A stretch of 64,000 nt of DNA from Aulostomus chinensis (GCA_037954235.1 JBBMOA010000007.1:6623501-6687500); one strand, 5' to 3'. Shown: positions 1 through 11,870, counted from the first letter of the stretch. Made by a program: numbers and translations. Notes: generated from the letters alone by a model not told the origin.

Positions 1-535
1 ATATATGATGCAATCATCATTACCCCCATTAGTGGCGTTGAACTTTTCACTGTTGTCAAAAATGGGAGCCACAGCAGTGGGTTGTTGTGGTTGCTGGGAA
101 TCTGCTGCATCCCTCCTCTTTTTAGCAGCAGTGGTGTCTTAAGTTTGTTGTTCCAAAAGTCTTAGGCGTTTTTCCTCCACGGCTTACTTTTGATGTGCTG
201 TCAAGACAAAGAGCGTGTGATGGGTTGTCCTGGCACACAATGAAATAGCTCCAAATCAGCGACATGTTTTCCTCAAGTGTATGGTTTGTGCAAGCTTCTA
301 GCTTCGCCGCTTCTTTGAGCTTAATGCTGCCCATCGCGCATATTCGCATCTTCTTCTTCTTCTTCTTCTTCTGAATTTCCGGCAGAGTAGATGCGAGTCT
401 GCGTATTACATGTGCGTCAATTTGCTTGGCAGAAACCTGAAAATTACAACAGTGACCAGCTGAGGACCGATTGGGCCGGCTTGACATGAAACTGCCGTTT
501 TTAATTGGTGGCAGATTGATCGGTACATCTGTGAT
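1..535. other. unassigned repeat-like sequence
   Basis: A 160-codon open frame lies at 122-604 on the minus strand. A CTT microsatellite at about 350-373 supplies its run of lysines. I recognise no domain. The last part runs into the L2-like copy that follows, so it is probably a chance or decayed transposon frame. Confidence 0.3.
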
Positions 536-1414
536 GTACACCCAACAATTCTCCATGAGTAAGCACATCTTGCAGCACCAGTGACAAAACCTTCCTTTGA
601 ACATGCAGGAACATCAAGCAGACCCAGGCTCTATTGGAAAAGCCATCTGCTTTGGTCAGGTGGAAGGAAAGAGAGCAGCAAAGCAGGGGAAGAGGCAAGA
701 CAGATAATGTAAAAAGAAATAAAAGGAGAAGTAAAGAGGGGTGGAGATAAAAGTGAGAGAGAGTGACAGACAGAGGATGTGAACTGGCCAGAAGGAGAAA
801 GACAAGTGGAGAGAAAGACTGAGGGATGGGAGGCACACTGCAAACAATGACAACTAATCATTACAATATCTAAAGGTTACTCAAGCGATCAACTTTAGCA
901 TAAATATAATTTCACTTAAGTGTTAGCAAGTGCAATACAAACACAATTCTGATGTTGATGGTGGCACAGTATTGAGATTACTAATATGAATAAATAAATA
1001 CTAGTACTAAAACTGATGCTAAGGGTGGGAGCTTGAACCTCTTCAGGTCTATAGCCTCCTCCAGCAGCAGCATCAATCAGGGATCTGGGAAGTGGGGAAG
1101 CACAAAGGCTACAGAGAAATCAAGTTACTAAGTATGAGTATAGGACAGAGAGGAGGACAGAGAATCCCAGTGGAATATGGGAGATCCCCAGCAGTGTAAG
1201 CCTATAGTAACTTATCTAAGGTATCACTATATATCATACTTAAGCCAGCCCAAATCCTTAGCATTATCAGAAAGGAATGTCTTAAATTTACTCTAAAACC
1301 TGGATATACTGTGTGTGTGTCCGGACAGAAACTGAGGAACCGGCTCACTGGAGAGGAGCGTGATAATTGAAGACTCTCATTGTACTTTTAGAGACTCTTG
1401 GAACCACAAGTGAG
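536..1414 (-). mobile_element. L2-like LINE, 3' fragment
   Basis: Matches, with decay, the element at 30160-31210: shared blocks include CCAACAATTCTCCATGAG and the purine-rich tract near 660-800. The last 100 bases encode a remnant of the reverse-transcriptase C-terminus (LVVPRVSKS) on the minus strand. Confidence 0.65.
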
Positions 1415-1670
1415 CGGCATGGCTCAGGGGTAGAGTGGCTGTCTAGCAACCGAAGGGTTGCTGGTTCGATCCTCACTTCCTCCGGTAACCATGTCAAAGT
1501 GTCCGTGAGCAAGATACTGAACCCATAATTGCTCCTGGTGAGTAGGTTGGCGCCTTGCATGGCAGCCTCCACCATCAGTGTGTGAGTGTGTGTGTTCATG
1601 GGTGAATGAGACAGACACTGTAAAGGTAAGGTAGGTAGAAAAAGCGCTATATAAAATTGAGTCCATTTAC
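1415..1670 (+). mobile_element. tRNA-derived SINE
   Basis: The head carries an A-box-like TGGCTCAGGGGTAGAGTGG and a B-box-like GGTTCGATCC, as in tRNA genes. The body ends in AAAGCGCTATATAAAATTGA, a tail common in fish SINEs. It follows the L2-like fragment directly. Confidence 0.75.
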
Positions 1671-1756
1671 CATTTGCTAGGGCTGGGCAATTTCAGGAAA
1701 ACATGCGATGTGCGATTACACTGTTCAATATTGCGATGACGATATGACCTATGATA

Positions 1757-1783
1757 AATATAGATATAGATATAGATATAGAT

Positions 1784-1823
<40 letters not shown>

Positions 1824-1842
1824 ATAAATATATGATATACTG

Positions 1843-1887
<45 letters not shown>
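1757..1887. repeat. GATA/TAGA and GA microsatellites
   Basis: A run of AGATAT and GATA units, then TATATA and a (GA)n tract to about 1887. Confidence 0.9.
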
Positions 1888-1888
<1 letters not shown>

Positions 1889-1904
1889 TATAGATGTATC
1901 AGTC

Positions 1905-2250
1905 ATCGTCATCTACCGCTTACTCCTTACTAGTAAGGGTCACGGGGGGCTGGAGCCTATCCCAGCATCTACGGGCGAGAGGCGGGGTACATCCTGGACA
2001 GGTCGCCAGTCCATCGCAGGGCCAACATATATAGACAGACAGCCATTCACTCTCACATTCATACCTATGGTCAATTTAGAGTATTCAATTAGCCTAGTCC
2101 CCTTTTGCATGTCTTTGGACTGTGGGAGGGAGCCAGAGAGAACATGCAAACTCCACACAGAAAAACCCTGTGCTTAAGCCAGGGCTCAAACCCAGAACCT
2201 TCTTGCTAGGAGGCGACAGTGCTAACCACTGGAACACCGTGCCGCCAGAT
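1905..2250 (-). mobile_element. GGATGG-tail SINE-like repeat
   Basis: Reverse-oriented copy of the most abundant repeat here. The head (minus strand) is CGGTGTTCCAGTGGTTAGC, and the body holds the conserved TTGGACTGTGGGAGG (plus strand) block. The head resembles a tRNA A box (TGGTTAGCACTGTC) and B box (GGTT-GA), suggesting a tRNA-derived SINE. Confidence 0.75.
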
Positions 2251-3123
2251 TGTTGTACCATTATTTTTTTAAAACTCCACTGCAACTGTAGTGCAACACA
2301 ACTTCAAAGATAAAGACGGAACCTTCTTGCTGTGAGGTGACAGTGCTAACTACTGCACAACCAGGCCGGCTGGCAGGCAGGTGATGATATTATTATAATT
2401 AAAAAAAGAGCTTGATTACCAGTTGGTCTGACATAATCATCTGCTAGACTGAAGCTCATAAGTTTAGGGGTGAGTATTAACAAGTGTTCTTTTCACGTAT
2501 ATGAGCAAGATGTGTAACATACTGTAAATGACACAGAAGAGTACCACAACTATCCTCTACTCCTGTGGCCAAGAGGATGATCAAATTTACAATATGCAAC
2601 ATGTTTACAACAAGACTAGATGATGATTGATGGATAGCTCACATTCGCATTCATTCATGCTTTTGTTTTGAAATCAGTATTAGTCCACATAAATGAAAAA
2701 TGGGCATGCTTTCTGTGGTTTAACTATCATCTGACAAAAATTGACAAAAACACAAAGAACAATGATAGCACCCATGCAGTAGTGATAAATTGGTATGCAT
2801 GGAGGCAAGGCAAGGCAAGGCAATTTTATTTGTACAGCCCGTTTTCACAAACAGTTTGTCTCAAAGGGCTTTACATAGCATCATAACGACATCCTCTGCC
2901 CTTACTGTGTGTTCACACGAAATGCGAATTCGCGCAGTTTCCATACAAAGTCGATGCAAACACGCAAATTTTCAGTCGGGCAGCGTGAATGAGGCGAATG
3001 ACGCCACACGAACTTTCGCCATTCGTGCAATTTCAAAAATATTCAACTTTGGCGAAAAATTTGCATTACAACAGCCAATCACCTTTGAGGTTGTCCCGAC
3101 ATCATGGCTGACCATGCCACAAG

Positions 3124-3241
3124 ATGGAGGACAAGTTGATTGTGGCTGTGTGTGGGAACTCAGTGCTATATGACACTACGTGTCAACATTACAAGAACTG
3201 GTTGAAAAAGTTGGTGTCCATTCATGAAATTATGTCACCGA
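3124..3241 (+). pseudogene. MADF-like domain fragment of Harbinger element
   Basis: The frame opens MEDKLIVAVCGNSVLYDTTC, resembling MADF DNA-binding domains, which begin with a short helix followed by a P-LYD-Y motif. A shorter divergent copy begins at 40555. The frame soon breaks. Confidence 0.5.
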
Positions 3242-3407
3242 TCCTAGCTAGCAGGTCATCAAACTGGCCAGTCGTCATCTGAAAATACCGCTGGAAGTGG
3301 CAGCTATACAGACGCAGCCCCTGGAGGAGCTCGGTTAGCTGTGCTCGCCTCTAGATGGTGTTGTTAACCCAGATATGACGGCGTGTAGTTTTCTGATGTA
3401 TTTCGGC

Positions 3408-3541
3408 TTTTTGTCATTCGGGCGCAACTAGCAGCCTGCACAACTTAACATAAACAATCACGTCATGTACTTATACACAATTAACTCCTGATATAGTGGT
3501 GCCATATGAACAGAACATGATCAACAGCTCATCATCTAACA
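3408..3541 (-). repeat. ERV 3' LTR, truncated
   Basis: Only the first ~130 bases (U3 start) remain. A 14-base internal block present in the 5' LTR is absent between short TTC matches. The break runs into Harbinger sequence, and about 120 bases of Harbinger flank seen at 40865-40935 are missing, so one deletion probably removed LTR end and flank together. Confidence 0.8.
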
Positions 3542-3578
3542 ATTCCCCCTTTTGATCTCCTTTAGGAGATCACTCTAT

Positions 3579-4022
3579 TTAGTACTGCTGAAAGTCAGTT
3601 TCCTCTTCAGGAACTTCTGACTCGTCAATTAACAGAGGCATCATCTGTTGTCTAGGGTATTGTCCCAGATCTTGTTTTTCGATGATAGCAGTTATCAGCC
3701 TAACTGACAGGGCTGTAATACACGGTATGCAACAACATCCACAAGTAACAATGATTCCCGCAAATGTGGCCATGGACAGTGCTAACTACTGCACAACCAG
3801 GTCAAACTGGAATGAGGTGGTAGTCCCACGAATGTATTTTAGTTCAACTCCCCCGTATTTTCTCAGACACTTGTCAGATGGGGTCATGGGTGGTTCTCCC
3901 CGTTTTACCATTAGCTTCCCCTTTCTCTCAGGCAGTTTTATGAGAATAACAATTAGTGCAGCGATAATGACACTTAGGAATCCTAATCCAACCAACACCC
4001 TGCGGTTCTCCCACATCCCCAT
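3579..4022 (-). pseudogene. ERV env, internally deleted
   Basis: 3786-4022 encodes an N-terminal leader with one strong hydrophobic segment and ends in a stop. 3579-3773 encodes only an envelope-like C-terminal end with a Cys-rich membrane-proximal stretch (CGCCCIPC). The surface and ectodomain parts between them are absent, so this is an old, non-functional remnant. Confidence 0.65.
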
Positions 4023-4239
4023 TTCACTTCTTTATTTCACGAGAATAAATGAATGCAAAACAAACTTTAATACACTCGATTCAGCTTTAAGCAGTTAAAA
4101 CACAGTGCTGCCTGCATGGGCTAACTTGAGCATTGTGGCAAGATAAGTAAAACATATGACCAGCCAGAGGATGATGAGCAGAATCAATTGTCCATCATTC
4201 ATGTTGTCAGCCGTTCTGGGTGGTATCTTCTTTCTTCAG

Positions 4240-5540
4240 TCACAGGGGTTGACTGCCCTGTGACCTTGCCACTGACCGGGGATTATTTTGCCCCTTTGTT
4301 GAGGTCAGGGTTTGATTCTGACTCAGCCGAGTCAGTGCACCATCTTTGAAGGTCTGCGTGGATTTCCTGGACCGATCTGCCTGGTTCCTCTGCTGCTGCG
4401 CACTGGCTTCAATGGTACCACGTGTCTCCTTTCCCTCTGAGCCACACTGCATGGGACGTCCTTTAAGTCACCTGGAATAGACCGGTCCACCTGGGTTCAG
4501 ACCACTTCCGCTTGATGACCTTCAGCAGGACCTAGTCAGCAGTGGGGAGGATGCCCTCGACCTTCGCCTGTCTTTTGTCCTGGACCTGTTTGGAGAAATC
4601 TGAAATGAGAGCTTGGAATTCAGAAAAATATGCTTTGTGCCCTCTTTCGAATTCCAGCTCCACTGGTGGCAGGCCTGCTCCTGGTCCTGGGAAGTGCCTT
4701 CCTGTGGAGAGTTCAAATGGGGTGAAACCTGTTCCCTGATTAACAGAGCATCGAACTATCATTAGAGCCAACGGTAGAGCATCCAACCAATTTAAATTTG
4801 AATGTGCACAGATTTTAGCCAATCTTTGTTTGATGGTTTGGTTCATTCTTTCCACCTTACCTTGTGATTAAGGGTGATACACTGTGCCAAACGAGTGCTT
4901 CAACCCCAACATTGCCTCCACCTGTTGTAGATTTTGGTTTTTGAAATGTGTCCCATTATCTGATCTAATTTTCTGTGGGAACCCGTGCCGAGGAATGTAT
5001 TGATTAATCAAAAACTTCACCACGACTTGCTATCCTCCTTCTTTGTTGGCCACGCCTCTGGCCATCCTGAAAACACATTCACACACATCAACACATGCCT
5101 GTACCCTCTGACCGTCGTCCCCATGTCCGTGTCATCTATCACAATCTCCCTGCCTGGCCTGGTCTCCAGCGGAAACATACCTGTCTCGGGTTTAATGGTT
5201 GGCTTAGAGTTGTACAGGAACATATGGAACAGCTTTTAACCCAATTTTTTATCATGTCTGATAAAAACGGATGCCACCATTCTTTCAGATTTTGACTCAT
5301 CTGAGCCACTCCCACATGACCGATTCCATGTGCTTCTTCCAGTGCCCGCTCTCTGATTCCAGGGGGCAGTATTAGCCGTCCATCAGGCCCTCACCAGACC
5401 CCCTCAGTTTCAAGTCCTCCTCTCTGTTTCCATGTTGTCTTTTCCTGTGGTGAGGCCCCCTTTTGACATCAGCGTGACCTGTGAAGACATTTGCAGTTCT
5501 TCTTCCATACTCACCATTTGTAGTTGGGGCAGATAACCTG
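4240..5540 (-). pseudogene. ERV integrase region
   Basis: Remnants in several frames: a zinc-binding His pair (H-x3-H-type, near 5310-5330), catalytic-core sequence at 5017-5223 (VNVFSGWPEAW) and the later core with its C-terminal part at 4532-4855, then a basic tail at 4240-4452. Stops and frame changes separate them. Confidence 0.75.
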
Positions 5541-5586
5541 TCGCTCTTTTTGCTGCCGCATCTGCTTCTCGGTTCCCTGTTGCTAC

Positions 5587-6369
5587 TTATGTAGTGGTGG
5601 TGTCATGACCTTTGCACTTTATGATAGCCACCTCCTGGGGAAGCTGCAGAGCTTCTGCTAATTCTCTCATTTCCCGCTCGTGTTTAATGGGTTTGTTACC
5701 TGCCGTGACACATCCTGCTCTGATCGATTGTCCCAGTTCCACATGTGCTGCTCCGGTGGCATAGGCAGAGTCTGTATAGATGTTTATTCGTTTTCCTTCT
5801 CCTCGTTTGAGAGCTGCAATGAGAGCCATTACCTCTGCTTTTTGTGCCGATTGCTGTCTCTATTGTCACCCAGTTGGGTCCTTTCTTCTTCACCACCGTG
5901 TATCCTGCTTTCAGTCCACATTTTCATCTTTGTAGCAACATCCGTCTGTGAACATTTCTTCAGCATCTGTTAATGGTTGAGCTTTCAGATCTGGTCGTAC
6001 CTTTTCATCCTTTTGTGCTTCGTGTTCACACTCATGCAGTGGTCCGGTTCTCATCCAATCCGCCATGTTTATTCCTTCATGTGTGAATGTGATGTTTGGT
6101 GCCTCCAGTATTTTACTGAGTCTCTGTTGCCTTAGTGATGTCAGGATGAATGTCTGGGAGTTGACGTATGCTATAATGCCATGTGACGTGAGTACCCTTA
6201 GGGGGTGTCCCATCACTATGTGTGCTGTGTTTTGAATCAGTTTTGCTACCCCTGCTGCGTGTTGTGTGCATTTTGGGTGTCGTTTTTCCATCGAGTCTGG
6301 CATTATACTGATGTACATGAGTATGCTCCTTTCTCCCCCTTTTTTCTGAAACAGAACACCGTTAACCAC
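5587..6369 (-). pseudogene. ERV RNase H region
   Basis: Two frames, 5911-6369 and 5587-5829, carry the RNase H first motif (FTDG, near 5960) and the later YTDSAYA and CKGH motifs. A break lies between them. Confidence 0.75.
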
Positions 6370-6379
6370 TCCTTCTGCT

Positions 6380-7799
6380 TCAGAAACGTCGAGGAAAAAT
6401 GGGAGACTGGTAGTCAGGTCGGGCCAGGTCTGCGGCCTGTGCTAGTTTCTGTTTGAGTTGTATGAAGACTGACTCGGTGTCTTTGGTCCAATTTAGTTTA
6501 GCATTGAGGCTACGCATGCCATGCTCTTTAATCAAGTTACGGAGAGCCTGTGTCGTGCCCGTATAATCAGGAATGTAATTGCGACTGTACCCAGTCAGAC
6601 CGAGAAACGACAACATTTCCTTACCGTCATGGGCTTTGGGTGATGCAGAATGGTAGATCTATGCGCAGGCTACATGCCAGCTCCTTTTTGCAAGAGTACT
6701 CTGCCCAAAAAGGTAACTTGCGTCTGACCGCTTGGAGTTTGTTTTTACTGACCTTAAAACCGTGTCCAGCCAATCGGATGAGGACAGCCTTTGTTGTGGC
6801 CAGGCACGCTGCTGGTGTCGGTGCTGCAGTGAGAAGATCATCTACATATTGGATTAGAGTGGTGTCTGGAGGAAGCGGACAACCATCCAGGGCTTGTTTT
6901 AGTACCTGATTGAATAGTCCTGGTGATAGAGCAAATCCTTGTGGTACCCTGGTGTATCGCCACTGTTGTCCTCTGTAGGTAAAGGAGAAAATGTCTCTGA
7001 ATTCATCTGCGAGTGGAAAGCAGAAAAAAGCGTTAGCCAAATCAATGCATGTGAACCATGGTTGGTGCGGTCCCAAATTAGTGAGTGCCACATAGGGGTT
7101 GGGCACAGGAATGGTGGCTGTGGTTAGAATTTCATTTATTGCTCTTAGATCATATGCCATGCGATATTTACCTATCTCTTGTTTTTCTACTGGGAGTATG
7201 GGCGTGTTCCATGCGGAGGTGGATGGTTCTAATACCCCGGATTTGATGAGACCTGCAATAGTGTCAGCTATACCTGCTTCTGCTTCTGGTTTGTGGGGAT
7301 ATTGTCTGATCCATAAGGGAGTGGTGTCTACCACTGAAAATGTAACAGGTTGACAATCAGTGAGCCTGACATCTGTGGGCCCTTGGGACCACAATTCCTC
7401 AGGGAGGGTAGATAGCATCTCTTCCACTGAGGGGTGGTCCATCTTTTCCCTACCGTGGTTTCTGGGAACGTGATCATGTTGTAGTGCAACTGTGTCTGTT
7501 ACTTTTAGGTTAATGCAGTAGGTTTTGCAGGTGGGTGTGAACGAGACAGCAGGTATCTGAGTAGTTATCCAATCGGTGGCTGCTGTAGCTTTTTTGACCA
7601 TCAGGCCAAGATCTTTAGCTTGATCGTTAGGATGTAATGCGAGGGAAACGTGTGGAATTGCTTCGTCCTGTATACGATACCATACCATCTGTTCTTTGGA
7701 GAGGATTGTGGCCGTGGCTACACCCTCTGGATCAGCATAAAAATTTTGTGAAGTGATTTGCCATTGTTTGTTTGTGCTTCGAATTCTTCCTGATACCAC
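6380..7799 (-). pseudogene. ERV reverse transcriptase
   Basis: The main frame 6627-7799 (390 codons) carries the finger and palm motifs, including a CIDLANAF-type motif A and the catalytic YVDD at about 6840-6852. The thumb/connection part continues in another frame at 6380-6616 (FLGLTGY motif). The frame change near 6620 breaks pol. Confidence 0.88.
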
Positions 7800-8350
7800 T
7801 CATTGCTCATTCGGTCGTAGAAGAGGGTAACATGAGGTGAGTCGGGCGGAGGGACGTAGGGCTCGAATAGGGAGATCCAGGGTTTCCACTGCAGGTCGGC
7901 AGACAGGAGGCTATTACAAAGGGGGGTTTCAGGCTTTAACATACCCCAATAGATGTCCACCAGCTCGTACTCCAGTGGCTTAAGAAGGTACTGCCCTGCT
8001 CCGTGGGTATTAGTATTACATTGGAGGCATGTTCCATCTGGTAGAGTCACAGTGTGTCCAGCCGGACTGCACAGGATGGAGGCTCCTCGTTTGATGAGAA
8101 GATCTCGCCCCAACAGGTTAACAGGTACACCCGGAGAGACAACAAATGGATGCAAAAGAGTCTGTTTACCTAATTGGGTTTTCAGTGGTATTGTGATCGG
8201 CAGTTTCTGTTCAACCCCAGAGAAGCCCACGACGTTCACCATTCTCGAGGAGATAGTCTCTTGTGGTGGCTCAGAGTTTAGAGTTGAGAGTGTGGCTCCC
8301 GTGTCAACCAAAAATGACAGGTTGTCATCCAACACCCTTAGAGACAACAT
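7718..8350 (-). pseudogene. ERV protease region
   Basis: A 210-codon frame with the aspartic protease active-site motif LVDTGAT near its start (about 8300) and a later LLGRDLL motif typical of retroviral proteases. It overlaps the reverse-transcriptase frame at 7718-7799, which lies in another frame. Confidence 0.8.
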
Positions 8351-8395
8351 AGGATCTGCCTTACCTATGTCATCTGGGTTTCTCTGTGGGGTGTG

Positions 8396-10620
8396 TCACT
8401 GTTGTTGATAGGTGCTGGGCTCCTTCCACTCATCCCCTCCTATCAGGGGATATTGTCCATCCTGGACCGGTGCTGCCTGAGGATCAAGGGTCCTCATTCC
8501 TCTGGGTGGTCCGCCACTACCTCCATGCCCACGGGGTGCAGGTCCCTGCATGTGACATTCTCTTACCCTGTGTCCAAGTTGTCCACACATGTAGCACTCA
8601 CCTCCCGCCTGCTGTCCCCGAGGCAGTCTCCCACGGCCTCCTCCACCTCTCGCCCAGCCCCTTCCACCTCAAGCTCCTCCCCTGTATCCTCCCCATGAGT
8701 TCTGAGCTCGCCATTGGGCAGCTGGTCCCCTTGGTGGACCATGCGGTCTCGGTTGGGGGGCCCACAGGGGTACTGGGAACGGATCTGGGTTCTCTAGTCC
8801 GGGGGGGCAGCCAGGACACAGTTCCCCAGCCATTTTCTGCAAACTGCTAGACATCATTTGTTTATGCATCATAGTTTCTTTTTTCTTTTTGTCATTTACC
8901 TTTTGTCTCGCCTCTCCCAGCTGCAGCTTCAGTAATTGTGTTTGAAGATCTCTTACTGTATTTTCTTCTTTGTTCGCCTCATCTTTGGCTCTCTACAGGT
9001 GGTGCACAAGATGCTTTTCCCATATGTTAGAATCCCTTCCTGGTAAGTCAGGGTTACTCATCATGCTTTCTCTTACCGATTCAGGCACTCCATCCAACAC
9101 AGCTTTGCGAAACCATTCCTGTTGAACCCCAGTTTTCCCAGGGTGGCACCCGGTGTGTCTGGTCCATTCATCTTTAGACTGAGTTATGTATTCTCGAGGA
9201 TGCTGGGACGAGGTCCAGGTTAGTTTAGGAATGACGGCCGTGTTAGGGAGTTTGCTCCTTATAGCTTGCCCTAAGGGGTCTATTACTATTGTTAGTGGCA
9301 CGTCATCAGGGTCTTCATTAGTGTCAGCGTCTAGTTCAATGTCTTTCAAGTCATGTCGGGACATGCAGTGGGATGCTACAGCTCTGAAATCACTGAGTGC
9401 TAGTTTCTGTCCGGCGGTTAACATATCTGATTTTGTCAACCACAGTCTGCCTCCCTCTGCTAGTGGAGGCATTTTATCAATGATTGATTGCACATCACCT
9501 AACGCAAGAGGTTTGTATTTTTCACCTCTGCCCTCTCCCATTTGCAGCAAGGGGTATTGTGTTGGCGCTTGTTTGTGGCTGTGCAGTGTCATGTTAGATG
9601 TACTACGTGGTGGCAGTGTTTTGGATTTCGTGATAGCGTGTCCTGATACCTCACTCCTGAGATCTATCTCGTCGAGTGTGATGAGGTCCTTCTTCTCCTC
9701 ACCGTTTTCCTCCTTCTCCCAATAGCCTGAGAGTGAGCTCATTACTTCAACTCGTTTTCCTTTTTTGGGGCATTTTGCCATCGCCTCATGGGTCCATAAG
9801 GATGGCGTTCGTGGGTCATTAATCTTCTCCCGCCGCACTCGGTCATCGAACGCCTCACTCACCTCTTCTTCGTCTGCGAACAGAAGTCCATATTCTGCAT
9901 GACCAGAATTTGTGCCTCGAGAACTTACACTTCTGGCGTCCTCTTCTCCCTTTTCAGCCAGGGTTGGTCGGGTTTGGAGCGCGGTACTTGCTGCCCTAGG
10001 TGCGGTCGGGGCAGTGGATATTTTCTCGGTCTCCACGATGAACCTGCCGGAGGTGACCTGTAGCGCAGGATCGAGTCCTGCTGGTGGAGCGGTTGGTTGA
10101 CACCCACCTTTTTGATATGGTGGTGGGGCCTGCTGGTGCTCCGGGTCATCCTTGGTGGGGAGGGTTTCTCGATTTGCATGTTCCACTCCCTGACAAAACA
10201 CAGCCAGACCATACCACCCCCTTCTCTCTTCTTTCCTCCACTTCTTCCTTTCCAATAGCCCTGCCTGGTCACCCTTCTTTTTAGCCTCATCTCTCTTTTC
10301 CCTGTTCTCTCTCCTTCTCCCACAACAACTTACCAAGTGCCATCCGGTCCTCTTTCCCTGCTCTGTTTTCTTTTAACACTTCCTCTGTCCTTCTCTTTGC
10401 CTCACTTCTTGCCTTTTCTTTGTCTTTATCTGAACCCACGTTCCCAATTACAACCAAAATATTTTTCATTTGCTGCCCCAGTGGCCTCCATTGAGTCCTT
10501 GGGCCCCAAATATCAACAATCTCTCTATCAACTTCTCCGTCCATCTGTCCCTGCCTAACAGTGAGATGTGCCAGCCAGTTTGTATGGAGTTCACCCACAC
10601 AAATCTCTCTTTCCCTCGGA
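8396..10620 (-). pseudogene. ERV gag remnant
   Basis: Gag is spread over at least three frames. 10287-10598 holds the N-terminal part with charged helices; 8993-10336 is a 447-codon frame with the capsid-like region; 8396-8872 holds the nucleocapsid, Pro/Gly/Arg-rich, with a single CCHC zinc knuckle (C-x2-C-x4-H-x4-C) around 8545-8600. Frame changes show it is not translatable as a single protein. Confidence 0.75.
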
Positions 10621-10995
10621 GAGACTTAAAACTTTCCTGGTCCACTGTGACCACACAATATAAAATATGCAATAGAATTCGGGGGTCCTGAATTCCCCGG
10701 GACTTTAACCCAGCACCTTATAGGACTTTGACCCAAGGCCCTATTCCCTCGTCAGAGAATAGTTGGGTTGCCAAACCAAGGACAATATCAACTCTTATTC
10801 ACTCTTTTCATTCTTCACCATAGACTCCATAATTTGGAACTTAACACTAGGACACTGTTAACTCTTAATTTGGGAAAATTCTCAAATGTGCAGAATTTGT
10901 TCTAACAGGTTTCTGCTTACCTTTTTCTGTTGGTTGACCAGAGTTTGTGGGGTCCTTTGTGCTCAGTCAAAACAGCCCAATTAAGACTTCACTCT

Positions 10996-11014
10996 CATCC
11001 CGGACGAGCCCCAA
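10996..11014 (-). other. ERV primer-binding site (tRNA-Pro type)
   Basis: The minus strand reads TGGGGCTCGTCCGGGAT right after the LTR. The tRNA-Pro site has one more G, so the match is 17 of 18. Confidence 0.85.
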
Positions 11015-11017
11015 AAT

Positions 11018-11452
11018 TGTTGAAGTGCGCCGACTTCACCAGGTCCGTTGATGAGAAGAGATCAACCGGAGTCGTCTGCTTTAGACAAATCAACACTTTA
11101 TTTCACACAACAAAGCAGACACAGATATATCTGGAGACCCCACTACATGCACCTTGAGAGTGCAGCAGAGAGTCTGAATAAGATAGTAACAGACAGTGAA
11201 TATATGCTTGAAGCCACACCTTTTTTGTATATGTAATTTTACACTCATGCATATCACACTTCTTGATGAGTACTCCAGCCTCCTGCACAGTCAGGTCGTC
11301 TTGTCCTGTTGTTTTTGTCATTCAGCCTTGACAGTTCGGGCGTAACTAGCAGCCTGCACAACTTAACATAAACAATCACGTCATGTACTTATACACAATC
11401 AACTCCTGATATGGCGGTGTCATATGAACAGAAAATGATCAACAGCTCATCA
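11018..11452 (-). repeat. ERV 5' LTR
   Basis: About 435 bases, opening TGTGAGATGATGAG and closing CAACA on the minus strand. It contains the AATAAA signal at about 11095-11110, and the primer-binding site follows directly. Its first 115 bases match 3418-3541. Confidence 0.85.
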
Positions 11453-11870
11453 TCTCACAACGGGCAAGTGAGCGAATTCGCATATTTGTGCGAATGACAC
11501 AAATGGACACTAAAATGATCCAGTGGTTTAATTTGCGCAAATAACGTGACGTGAAATTCGCATTTGCGTTTGTTGTGAAAACAACTTGCACGTATGGCGA
11601 AATTTCGTGTCGCACATTTTCCTCATGCGCCGCCCGACTGAAAAATCGCCTCCTTCACATGTTTGCATAGAGTTTGAATGGAAACTGTTCGCGCGAATGC
11701 GCAAATTCGCGTTCAGTGTGAACACACAGTCAGAAACCTCAGGGTGAGCAACAGAGGAGGGATCCCTCCCCCAGGACGGATAGATATGCAATAGATGTTG
11801 TTACAGACAAGAAAATAGTTTATAATAGAAAATGTTGGAAACATGGAAATGTTGAATAAAGCTGAAGGTT

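Larger units (their letters stand above)
3408..11452 (-). mobile_element. degenerate endogenous retrovirus, gamma/epsilon-like
   Basis: Order on the minus strand is LTR (11018-11452), primer-binding site, gag, protease, reverse transcriptase, RNase H, integrase, env remnants and a truncated LTR (3408-3541). The primer-binding site matches the tRNA-Pro type used by gammaretroviruses. Gag, pol and env are broken by frameshifts and stops, env has lost its middle, and the 3' LTR lacks most of R and U5. It is an old, defective genomic copy. Assignment to gamma or epsilon rests on gene order, primer type and a CCHC finger, not on a tree. Confidence 0.9.
2904..11730. mobile_element. PIF/Harbinger-derived element, interrupted by an ERV
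   Basis: Terminal inverted repeats: the left end ACTGTGTGTTCACAC at 2904 pairs with GTGTGAACACACAGT ending at 11730, and homology continues inward (GCGAATTCGCGCA...). The flanks TTA and TCA suggest a decayed 3-bp target duplication. The left arm (3080-3405) is homologous to 40490-40860. Near 3124 it carries a plus-strand start like the MADF-type protein of two-gene Harbinger elements. The transposase is gone, so the element is not autonomous. Confidence 0.75.
2795..11870 (-). mobile_element. L2-like LINE copy split by a nested Harbinger/ERV insertion
   Basis: The outer pieces 2795-2903 and 11731-11870 match consecutive parts of the L2-like copy at 31958-32240 (GGCAATTTTATTTGTA..., then CTCAGGGTGAGCAACAGAGG). 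Everything between is the Harbinger element and the retrovirus inside it. About 75 bases of the L2 sequence are missing at the junction. Confidence 0.75.

Noticed and set aside
122..604. 160-codon minus-strand frame with a lysine run
   Set aside because: The lysines come from a CTT microsatellite and the start overlaps an L2-like repeat; no domain is recognised.
1424..1490. tRNA gene
   Set aside because: A-box and B-box motifs are present, but the acceptor stem does not close and the sequence runs into a SINE body.
8386..8850. Plus-strand frames of 100-150 codons opposite the ERV nucleocapsid
   Set aside because: Shadow frames of the GC-rich gag end on the minus strand; no domain.
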